5,225 nucleotides of DNA, taken from Clostridia bacterium. GTDB lineage: Bacteria; Bacillota; Clostridia; Christensenellales; UBA1242. Under the pieces are notes generated by a model. That model had not been told where the DNA came from. It did not search any database and worked only from the letters and a program-made list of their open reading frames with translations. Positions 1 to 5,118 of the stretch are shown in pieces. The stretch lies in contig JAFYKO010000125.1 of NCBI GenBank assembly GCA_017537515.1, forward strand, positions 1-5,225. The letters are read 5' to 3'. Made by a program: the position numbers and the translations under genes. Each line of letters begins with the position of its first letter. The first letter of the stretch is position 1.

Positions 1-47
1 CAAGCGAAGTGCTAAGCAGGCTTTCTTTTATGAAAAAGGTTGGATTT
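1..47 (+). repeat. Direct repeat, copy 1 (tail of a larger dispersed element)
   Basis: This stretch matches 1800-1847: the first 22 bases agree at 20 positions, the middle is diverged, and both end in the same GGTTGGATTT. In copy 2 the repeat lies directly downstream of the long hairpin at 1670-1782, so copy 1 may be the 3' tail of an equivalent element cut off by the window start. It contains no ORF. The two copies bracket the ATPase gene and its leader. Confidence 0.7.
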
Positions 48-73
48 TGTAAATAGTATTCAAATCCAACCTT
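36..73. repeat. Hairpin with a perfect 12-bp stem and 14-nt loop
   Basis: AAGGTTGGATTT (36-47) is the exact reverse complement of 62-73. Read on the minus strand the stem runs into five T residues (33-37), as in a weak intrinsic terminator. On the plus strand no T tract follows. The stem is A+T-rich. The second copy of the repeat (1800-1847) has the first arm but not the second, so this hairpin is specific to copy 1. Its function is unknown; a terminator for a minus-strand transcript is possible. Confidence 0.55.
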
Positions 74-94
74 AACTCCTAATTCCTAACTCAA

Positions 95-120
95 TTCCGC
101 CGAGTGTCAGCGAGGCGGAA
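95..120 (-). repeat. 26-bp near-palindromic repeat unit, copy 1
   Basis: The unit has 7-bp outer arms TTCCGCC/GGCGGAA around a 12-nt centre, GAGTGTCAGCGA. It is the exact reverse complement (26/26) of 1638-1663, so the two copies form a perfect inverted pair around the ATPase gene. Related copies (two differences) lie at 4697-4722 and, truncated, at 5207-5225. It could be an element end, a REP-like repeat or a terminator-type hairpin. This copy does not follow a visible gene end, which argues against a pure terminator role. Confidence 0.75.
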
Positions 121-143
121 TATTGTTGTATTTGAAAAATAAC

Positions 144-172
144 TTGACATTTGATAAAAGTTCGTGTAAAAT
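144..172 (+). promoter_or_regulatory. Sigma-70/SigA-type promoter of the ATPase gene
   Basis: TTGACA at 144-149 is a perfect -35 box. It is followed by exactly 17 bp and TAAAAT at 167-172, a five-of-six match to the -10 consensus. The predicted start is near 179, giving a leader of about 240 nt before the ATG at 417. The upstream segment from 130 (ATTTGAAAAATAACTTGAC) is identical at 1921-1939, where it forms the ABC gene promoter with the same 17-bp spacing and the same -10 box. Confidence 0.75.
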
Positions 173-185
173 AAAGTAGACTTTA
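172..185. promoter_or_regulatory. Palindromic operator-like site over the predicted transcription start
   Basis: TAAAGT and ACTTTA are 6-bp inverted half-sites separated by AG. The site overlaps the last base of the -10 box and the predicted start, a classic repressor position. The same half-sites, followed by the same GATTTT, recur at 1867-1880 as a perfect 14-bp palindrome upstream of the ABC gene. No regulator gene is in the window, and I do not recognise the motif as that of a named regulator. Confidence 0.45.
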
Positions 186-213
186 GATTTTACGAGAAAT
201 TTATAACCGCCTA

Positions 214-235
214 TCATTGGGCAACTTGCGTTGCC
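214..235 (+). repeat. 22-bp direct repeat carrying a GGCAAC hairpin, copy 1
   Basis: The 22 bases are identical to 302-323, a period of 88 bp, and include the whole GGCAAC-TTGC-GTTGCC stem-loop. This indicates a local tandem duplication inside the leader. A related hairpin with paired substitutions is at 5013-5028. Confidence 0.8.
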
Positions 236-301
236 GGTTTGGTGAAATATCCCTGCAAGCTGAAAGCTTGCCACTGGCCGGCGGGGTGGCACGAGCCATT
301 C

Positions 302-323
302 TCATTGGGCAACTTGCGTTGCC
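302..323 (+). repeat. 22-bp direct repeat carrying a GGCAAC hairpin, copy 2
   Basis: Identical to 214-235. What follows, TTATGGTGCACTACACC at 324-340, recurs at 5029-5045 with one change (C to T) that converts a C/A mismatch into a T-A pair and so lengthens the small stem-loop. The module order hairpin plus TTATGGTG segment is therefore shared with the downstream element. Confidence 0.8.
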
Positions 324-416
324 TTATGGTGCACTACACCGGCAACCACTTGTGGTTGCTCACTGACTCCCGGTTCTAACCGGGCGGAAGAAAAATGAAA
401 TAAAAAGGAGAAAGGT

Positions 417-1637
417 ATGAACTATATACATCGCTATGCTGAAGCGAAATTTTTGAAACTGGAAAAGACTTTTGCTGTTGTGCTTGTTTGCGGTCCAAGA
501 CAAGTCGGCAAAACAACTATGCTTAAATATTTGTCGGAAAACCAAAACCGCACTTACGTAACACTTGATGACCTCGACGCAAGAAATTTGGCCATCAATG
601 ACCCTAAATTGTTTTTTCAAAAATATAAAACACCTATCATTATTGACGAAGTGCAATATGCACCAAACTTGTTTTCGTTTATTAAAATAATGGCCGACAA
701 AAACCAAAAACCGGGAGAGTTTTGGCTTACTGGTTCACAGAGTTATGAGATAATGAAAAATGTCTCAGAATCGCTTGCGGGAAGGATAGGGCTTGTGAAT
801 ATGTTTCCTATGACTTATGAAGAAATATGCCTGTGCAAAAAATCTTTGCCAGCTTCTTTCGACTTCTCAACCCTTTCAAAACAAGAACTCAATAAGTTGG
901 ATTTCCAAGAGACGTTTATGTCAATCTTTAATGGCGGTATGCCTAAAACCATAGGTATGGACGACGAAATGCGGTTTGAGTATTTCAAAGCGTATGTGGG
1001 AAGTTATTTGATGCGTGATGTAATGCAACTTGGACAAATAACAGACGCTGTTAAGTTTAATAAATTTCTATCTGCTTGTGCAAGTCAAGTTTCAAACGTT
1101 GTGAATTTCGCAAACCTTGCACTCGCAAGCGATATTTCACAACCAACCGCAAAAGAGTGGCTAAAACTCTTGCAAGGGCTTGGGATTGTTTATTTGGTTT
1201 ATCCGTATTCAAATAACTTGTTGAAAAGATTTACAAAAACCCCAAAGCTGTATTTTTATGATACTGGCTTGTGTGCGTTTTTGGCAAAAATTCCGTCTCA
1301 AGAAATTTTGAGTTCAAGTGCTTTTGCAGGTGCGTATTTTGAAAATTTTGTTATGAATTTATTTAAGATAAAAATTGATTTATGTCCTTATTCACAGAAT
1401 TTGTATTTTTATAGAGATACAGACAAACACGAAATCGATATTCTGATTGAGGCCTTTGACGGCGTCGTTCCGCTTGAAGTTAAGCTTTCGGCATCCCCAA
1501 ACCCTAGGGATTTAAACAAGTTTAAAGTCCTTGACAAACTGGGCGATAAAAAGAAAAACGGTGGTATTATCTGTCTTGCCCCCGAACTTCTTCCAATCTC
1601 TGAAACAGCGTGTTTTATTCCGGTGGGGATTATATAA
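417..1637 (+). CDS. AAA-type ATPase, DUF4143 family, with C-terminal PD-(D/E)XK nuclease-like domain
   Basis: A 406-residue cytoplasmic protein with no signal peptide or membrane segment. The N-terminal P-loop ATPase domain shows Walker A GPRQVGKTT (26-34), the family's YVTLDD segment (47-52), Walker B IIIDEVQ (74-80, D77 and E78), a sensor-like LTGSQ (104-108) and SLAGR (119-123). The middle has GGMP (173-176), YLMRDV (197-202) and a probable winged-helix region (about 230-264), then KLYFYDTGL (277-285). The C-terminal part has the spacing of a PD-(D/E)XK core: E309 in the FEN helix, D341 in HEIDIL and E354-V-K356. The family is abundant in anaerobes and its function is poorly known; nuclease activity is inferred from fold and residues. 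Start choice: AAGGAG at 405-410 lies 6 nt before the ATG. Length and motifs look complete and intact. It stands alone between inverted 26-bp repeats, with its own promoter and a long hairpin-rich leader. Family assignment is firm; cellular role is not. Confidence 0.93.
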   Translation: MNYIHRYAEAKFLKLEKTFAVVLVCGPRQVGKTTMLKYLSENQNRTYVTLDDLDARNLAINDPKLFFQKYKTPIIIDEVQYAPNLFSFIKIMADKNQKPGEFWLTGSQSYEIMKNVSESLAGRIGLVNMFPMTYEEICLCKKSLPASFDFSTLSKQELNKLDFQETFMSIFNGGMPKTIGMDDEMRFEYFKAYVGSYLMRDVMQLGQITDAVKFNKFLSACASQVSNVVNFANLALASDISQPTAKEWLKLLQGLGIVYLVYPYSNNLLKRFTKTPKLYFYDTGLCAFLAKIPSQEILSSSAFAGAYFENFVMNLFKIKIDLCPYSQNLYFYRDTDKHEIDILIEAFDGVVPLEVKLSASPNPRDLNKFKVLDKLGDKKKNGGIICLAPELLPISETACFIPVGII

Positions 1638-1663
1638 TTCCGCCTCGCTGACACTCGGCGGAA
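1638..1663 (+). repeat. 26-bp near-palindromic repeat unit, copy 2 (directly after the ATPase stop)
   Basis: It begins at the base after the TAA stop of the ATPase gene and is the exact reverse complement of 95-120. TTCCGCC/GGCGGAA arms enclose TCGCTGACACTC. As RNA it would form a 7-bp stem with further inner pairing, but the following ATATTCCC lacks a T tract, so it would be a poor intrinsic terminator by itself. The other forward-orientation copy, 4697-4722, also comes right after a stop codon. Confidence 0.75.
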
Positions 1664-1669
1664 ATATTC

Positions 1670-1782
1670 CCTCACTTTTAACATCTTTTGGCGATATGCT
1701 TAGCAAAAGGAACATCCGTGAGGAACCTCAACGGATAACCCTTTTGCGTCGCCTCTCATCCAAAATCTTGTTAAAATTGAGG
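1670..1782. other. Long imperfect hairpin, candidate structured RNA or foldback element
   Basis: Nested complementary segments run inward in register: CCTCA (1670-1674) with TGAGG (1778-1782); TTTTAACA (1676-1683) with TGTTAAAA (1769-1776); TTTTGG (1686-1691) with CCAAAA (1760-1765); GGCGA (1690-1694) with TCGCC (1749-1753), sharing two G residues with the previous stem; GCAAAAGG (1703-1710) with CCTTTTGC (1740-1747); a symmetric AAC/AAC internal loop; then ATCCG and TGAG (1714-1722) with CTCA, a bulged A, and CGGAT (1727-1736) around a GAAC loop. About 30 base pairs in a 113-nt span is far more than chance. No coding capacity is evident and no known RNA family was recognised. It lies immediately before the 1800-1847 repeat. 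Confidence 0.6.
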
Positions 1783-1799
1783 CTTGCCACACGCCGAAA

Positions 1800-1847
1800 C
1801 AAGCAAAGTGGTAAGCAGGCTATGTTTGGGGGAAATAGGTTGGATTT
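1800..1847 (+). repeat. Direct repeat, copy 2
   Basis: Counterpart of 1-47, with 20 of the first 22 bases identical and a shared GGTTGGATTT end. It follows the long hairpin at 1670-1782 and precedes the palindrome at 1867-1880. Together with copy 1 it brackets the whole ATPase gene and leader at a spacing of about 1.8 kb, consistent with a segmental duplication or two insertions of the same element. Confidence 0.7.
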
Positions 1848-1866
1848 AGAGAAATCACGCAAAATA

Positions 1867-1880
1867 TAAAGTGCACTTTA
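1867..1880. promoter_or_regulatory. Perfect 14-bp palindrome, operator-like, upstream of the ABC gene
   Basis: TAAAGTGCACTTTA is a perfect palindrome preceded by AAAATA and followed by GATTTT, matching the 172-185 site and its flanks. Here it lies about 55 bp upstream of the -35 box at 1935 instead of over the start site. A weak promoter-like pair (TTGGAT at 1840-1845 and TATAAA at 1865-1870, 19 bp apart) would place it over a start site, but that is marginal. Confidence 0.4.
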
Positions 1881-1934
1881 GATTTTTAAGTCATTTTGTT
1901 TGTTTTTTTCGACAACTGCTATTTGAAAAATAAC

Positions 1935-1963
1935 TTGACTTTTAGGTTTATGAATAGTAAAAT
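1935..1963 (+). promoter_or_regulatory. Sigma-70/SigA-type promoter of the ABC gene
   Basis: TTGACT at 1935-1940 matches the -35 consensus at five of six positions and is followed by 17 bp and TAAAAT at 1958-1963. The predicted start is near 1970, leaving a leader of about 65 nt. The 19 bases from 1921 are identical to those from 130 in the ATPase promoter. A -10 box here means that in-frame upstream ATGs at 1896 and 1950 would not be on this transcript. Confidence 0.7.
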
Positions 1964-2024
1964 TGCCTTAATGCCTTGCGAAGGGGTGTTTTTACCTCTC
2001 AAGGGCGTAATAAAAAAAGAATTG

Positions 2025-2031
2025 AAAGGAG
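2025..2031 (+). promoter_or_regulatory. Ribosome binding site that fixes the ABC start
   Basis: AAAGGAG ends 5 nt before the ATG at 2037. The reading frame is open upstream to 1896, but the in-frame ATGs at 1896, 1950 and 1971 have no such site, and the first two lie upstream of the predicted transcription start. Confidence 0.85.
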
Positions 2032-2036
2032 AAATT

Positions 2037-4691
2037 ATGCTTGAAATAAAAGAAATTCGGAAGGTTTACGAACTTGGAAAGCCGGGAAACGAGAACTACC
2101 AAAAAGTTAACGCCCTCAACGGCGTTTCCGTCAACTTCCGCAAAAGCGAGTTTGTCGCAATCCTCGGCCAAAGCGGTTGCGGAAAAACAACTCTGCTCAA
2201 CATCATCGGCGGACTCGACCGCTACACCTCCGGCGACTTGGTCATCGACGGGAAAAGCACAAAAGACTACTCAGACAAAGACTGGGATACATACCGCAAT
2301 AAGAAAATTGGCTTCGTCTTCCAAAGTTATAACCTCATCCCACACCTAAACGTGTTCGAAAACGTAGAACTCGCACTCACGCTTTCAGGTATCAAAAAAG
2401 CCGACAGAAAACAAAAGGTAATTGACTCGCTTACCGCAGTCGGCCTCGGAGATAAAATCTACGCCAAACCAAACCAACTTTCCGGCGGACAAATGCAACG
2501 TGTTGCAATCGCTCGTGCACTTATCAACGACCCCGAAATTATCCTCGCCGACGAACCAACAGGTGCACTCGACAGCAAAACTTCTGTGCAAGTTATGGAT
2601 ATCTTAAAGGAAATCTCAAAAGATAAACTCATTATTATGGTTACCCACAACCCAGAACTCGCAGAAACCTACGCTTCCCGCACAATCCGTCTCCTAGACG
2701 GGGATATCGTTGAAGACACTGACCCTTACGAAATGACAGACAAAGAAGTCGACACCTCAACCACCTCGAAAAAGAAAATGTCCTTCTGGACCGCCCTGTC
2801 TCTTAGCTTCAAAAACCTTCTCACCAAAAAAGCAAGGACACTCCTCGTCTCAATCGCTGGAAGTATTGGTATTATCGGTATAGCACTCATTCTTTCGCTG
2901 TCGACTGGATTCCAAGCCTACGTCAACTCGGTGCAAGAAGACACGCTGTCGAGTTATCCGCTGACTATTGAGGCGGTTTCAGTCGATTATAGTGCAATGC
3001 TGGGGGCGTTTATGGGTAGTTCGTCCGAAGACGCAGAAGTCGAAGAAGGTGTCGTTCATAAAAACGATGTAATTGTGGATATGTTTAAAAACTTCCTAAG
3101 CGGAAGCAAGCAAAACAACCTCGAAGCCTTCAAAGTTTGGCTCGACGACAACGACAAAATTCAGGACCTAACAACAGGAATCCAATACACCTACAACTTT
3201 AACTTGAATATCTATGACAACGCAAACAGCGTGCAACTCAGCCCAAGCTCACTCTTCTATAACGGAGCAATGGTTTGGCTGGATATTCAAATTGGGCAGT
3301 ACGTTTTCCCAAGTTTTGAAAGTCAATACAAATCCGCAAACGGCCTCGACGCAAGTTATGTGCTAACCGAACCCGAAGTTAAGGCAATTAAAGGCAGTGA
3401 GGCTTACCATTTGGCTATGCTTAACACCTTTAATACACAGTTTATGGGCGGAAATGGCTCAACGATGGTGTCAACCGTTATGGGGTTGAAGAATTCACGC
3501 CTTACAAATTTTGTTGAAATGATTGACAACACACAACTCCTAAATTCTCAGTACGAAGTAATGGCAGTTGCGGATGGACTTAGCAAAAACTCGTTATTTT
3601 CGAACCTTGAAGCAAAAGACATTGTCCTTGTTTTGGATGAAAAAGGAAATTTAAGCGATTATTCGCTTTACACCTTGGGCATCAAGACCACGCCAACTAT
3701 TGAAGACATTGCCGGCGGGCTTGCACAAGACCCTAAGGACTACGAAATCCCAACCGATGATGGTTATGCTTACGAAACCTTGATTGGAAAGAAGTATAAA
3801 ATTCTCTTAGACACTGACTATTACAAGCAAATTGGCGGGGTTTATGTGGATATCCGCACTGCACTTGACGACAAAACCATCTCGCAAGCAGAATATGACG
3901 CTTTTGTAAGCGAAATGCTTGCCGACGTAAACACTGGGCTTGTGCTTGAAGTTAAGGGCATAGTTAAGCCAGCGAAAAACGTTACTGCAACTTCTATTGA
4001 CGGGGATATTGCTTATACTCACGCACTCACTGAGCTTGTTATTGAGAAGATAAGAAGTGCGATAAGTGCAAACAACCAAATCCCTGAAACGCTTAATGTT
4101 GACCTTGCAAAACCTACGTCGATAAACATCTACTGCAACGATTTTGACGCCAAGAAGCAAGTTGAGGCGTTGATTGCAGAGTACAACGCAGAAGTGCTTG
4201 CTGACCCGACCAAGGGCGAGGATTATGAAATAACCTACACTGACTATGTCGGCGTGCTTATGAGTTCGGTTTCGACGATTATTAACGCCATAACTTATGT
4301 GCTTATAGCGTTTGTGTCTGTGTCGCTTATTGTGTCAAGCATAATGATTGGGATTATTACCTACATTTCTGTGCTTGAACGCATTAAAGAGATTGGCATA
4401 CTTCGCTCGATTGGTGCGTCTAAGCGGGATATTAAGCGTGTGTTCACTGCGGAAAGTCTTATTATTGGTTTCAGTGCCGGGGCGTTGGGGATAATAATAA
4501 CTCTTCTCCTTTGCATACCGATTAATATAATTATCAGCAGTCTTGCGGGGCTTTCGGCCGTTGCGACGTTGCCGATTGTTGGGGCTGTGGTGCTTGTCGC
4601 ACTTTCGATGCTCCTAACCTTCATTGCCGGGCTTATCCCAGCACGAATCGCCAGCAAGAAAGACCCAGTAATTGCACTCAGAACTGAATAG
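2037..4691 (+). CDS. Fused ABC transporter ATPase-permease, MacB/FtsX-like, with large extracytoplasmic domain
   Basis: An 884-residue membrane protein. The N-terminal nucleotide-binding domain (about 1-235) is complete: Walker A GQSGCGKTT (44-52), Q-loop Q96, signature LSGGQ (148-152), Walker B IILADE (168-173), D-loop GALD (177-179 region) and switch His204. After a charged linker comes membrane helix 1 (about 268-291), an extracytoplasmic domain of about 450 residues (292-745), then three helices (about 750-779, 805-835, 845-868) with the FtsX-type cytoplasmic loop ERIKEIGILRSIGA between helices 2 and 3. This is the MacB order, ATPase first, four helices; such proteins work as dimers and drive extracytoplasmic work or peptide/lipid/toxin extrusion rather than classic channel transport. 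It is longer than MacB (about 650 residues) through the external domain. No MacA-like or sensor-kinase partner is in view, so the substrate is unknown. Start at 2037 is set by AAAGGAG at 2025-2031. The N-terminal half favours C-ending codons, the C-terminal part T-ending ones. Confidence 0.93.
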   Translation: MLEIKEIRKVYELGKPGNENYQKVNALNGVSVNFRKSEFVAILGQSGCGKTTLLNIIGGLDRYTSGDLVIDGKSTKDYSDKDWDTYRNKKIGFVFQSYNLIPHLNVFENVELALTLSGIKKADRKQKVIDSLTAVGLGDKIYAKPNQLSGGQMQRVAIARALINDPEIILADEPTGALDSKTSVQVMDILKEISKDKLIIMVTHNPELAETYASRTIRLLDGDIVEDTDPYEMTDKEVDTSTTSKKKMSFWTALSLSFKNLLTKKARTLLVSIAGSIGIIGIALILSLSTGFQAYVNSVQEDTLSSYPLTIEAVSVDYSAMLGAFMGSSSEDAEVEEGVVHKNDVIVDMFKNFLSGSKQNNLEAFKVWLDDNDKIQDLTTGIQYTYNFNLNIYDNANSVQLSPSSLFYNGAMVWLDIQIGQYVFPSFESQYKSANGLDASYVLTEPEVKAIKGSEAYHLAMLNTFNTQFMGGNGSTMVSTVMGLKNSRLTNFVEMIDNTQLLNSQYEVMAVADGLSKNSLFSNLEAKDIVLVLDEKGNLSDYSLYTLGIKTTPTIEDIAGGLAQDPKDYEIPTDDGYAYETLIGKKYKILLDTDYYKQIGGVYVDIRTALDDKTISQAEYDAFVSEMLADVNTGLVLEVKGIVKPAKNVTATSIDGDIAYTHALTELVIEKIRSAISANNQIPETLNVDLAKPTSINIYCNDFDAKKQVEALIAEYNAEVLADPTKGEDYEITYTDYVGVLMSSVSTIINAITYVLIAFVSVSLIVSSIMIGIITYISVLERIKEIGILRSIGASKRDIKRVFTAESLIIGFSAGALGIIITLLLCIPINIIISSLAGLSAVATLPIVGAVVLVALSMLLTFIAGLIPARIASKKDPVIALRTE

Positions 4692-4696
4692 CTTTG

Positions 4697-4722
4697 TTCC
4701 GCCTCGCTGACGCTTGGCGGAA
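4697..4722 (+). terminator. 26-bp repeat unit, copy 3; possible terminator of the ABC gene
   Basis: It starts 5 nt after the TAG stop. TTCCGCC/GGCGGAA arms enclose TCGCTGACGCTT, two differences from the 1638-1663 copy; one turns an inner G-T wobble into a C-G pair. AATTTAATTTTA follows, so as RNA it resembles an intrinsic terminator with an imperfect T-rich tail. It is also the outer end of the inverted arms of the downstream element, so both roles may coincide. Confidence 0.5.
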
Positions 4723-4809
4723 TTTAATTTTATAATTGAAAATTCTTCCGCTTTGCGGAATTCATTTTCAAAAATTAATTCCGCACTTCGTGCGAAAAAT
4801 ATTTTTTTA
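4697..4809 (+). repeat. Left inverted arm, itself a chain of hairpins
   Basis: The arm holds the 26-bp unit (4697-4722); a two-part hairpin 4736-4771 with TTGAAAAT/ATTTTCAA outside and TTCCGC-TTT-GCGGAA inside; CGCAC-TTC-GTGCG at 4782-4794; and the AAAAATATTTTT palindrome at 4795-4806. Because each part is self-complementary, each arm can fold by itself or pair with the other arm. Confidence 0.85.
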
Positions 4810-4823
4810 TTAAACAAAATTTC

Positions 4824-5117
4824 TTTTGCTTCGCAAAATTAAATTTTGAAAATTATTTGCGACTTTGTCGCAAGTTCCGTCGCAAGCGACGGGCAACGAA
4901 CGGGCGTTGCATCCCCGGGCGGGATGGCCCGCCTTGCCAGTGGCGGGCTTTCAGCCCGCAAGTATATTACTTCTTAAAAGCGTCAGCCATAATGCCAACG
5001 GGGACATCCCCGGGCGACTTGCGTCGCCTTATGGTGTACTACACCCCGCAAGCTGAAAGCTTGCCAATGCCCTCCGGGGGGCTTCCCCCGGCGGGGTGTG
5101 GGCGAGTAGCCCACTCG
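4824..5117. other. Interior array of short perfect stem-loops
   Basis: Stems in order: TTTTGC/GCAAAA (4824-4838), TTGCGAC/GTCGCAA (4857-4873), CCGTCGC/GCGACGG (4877-4892), GCAACG/CGTTGC (4893-4910), GGCGGG/CCCGCC (4918-4933), GCGGGCT/AGCCCGC (4943-4959), GGGGA/TCCCC (5000-5011), GGCGAC/GTCGCC (5013-5028), GGTGT/ACACC (5033-5045), GCAAGCT/AGCTTGC (5048-5064), CCGGGGG/CCCCCGG (5074-5091), GTGGGC/GCCCAC (5098-5114), the last with an alternative CGAGT/ACTCG fold (5103-5117). Only about 4960-4999 lacks an obvious stem. It is far more G+C-rich than the arms. ORFs here are incidental. Confidence 0.75.
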
Positions 5118-5118
5118 T

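Larger units (their letters stand above)
205..384 (+). other. Hairpin array in the 5' leader of the ATPase gene
   Basis: This part of the predicted leader holds a chain of short perfect stem-loops: GGCAAC/GTTGCC with a TTGC loop at 220-235 and again at 308-323; GCAAGCT/AGCTTGC with a GAA loop at 255-271; GGTG/CACC at 328-340; GCAACCAC/GTGGTTGC at 342-359; and CCCGGTT/AACCGGG at 369-384. None is followed by a T tract, so they do not look like intrinsic terminators. Versions of several modules recur inside the element at 4697-5225. The array ends about 20 nt before the Shine-Dalgarno sequence (405-410). It could be a structured leader, or repeat DNA that happens to sit in the leader. No known riboswitch class was recognised. 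Confidence 0.6.

Noticed and set aside
36..73. Plus-strand intrinsic terminator
   Set aside because: The stem is long but A+T-rich and is followed by AACTCC on the plus strand with no T tract; only the minus-strand reading has T residues after it.
205..384. Known riboswitch, T-box or tRNA in the ATPase leader
   Set aside because: No T-box sequence, tRNA cloverleaf or conserved aptamer core was recognised; the stems are independent short perfect hairpins.
360..707. 115-codon minus-strand open frame over the ATPase start
   Set aside because: Antisense to conserved ATPase motifs including Walker A; its end runs into the hairpin leader. Shadow frame.
1531..1869. 112-codon plus-strand open frame overlapping the ATPase 3' end
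   Set aside because: It overlaps the ATPase gene in another frame, then crosses the 26-bp unit, the long hairpin and the direct repeat. No ribosome binding site and no recognisable family.
1896..2036. 47-codon upstream extension of the ABC reading frame
   Set aside because: The frame is open but covers the predicted -35/-10 boxes and leader. The ATG at 2037 has AAAGGAG at ideal spacing and begins with the usual start of an ABC ATPase domain.
3807..4160. 117-codon minus-strand open frame within the ABC gene
   Set aside because: It is fully antisense to a well-supported gene, with no promoter or ribosome binding site noted.
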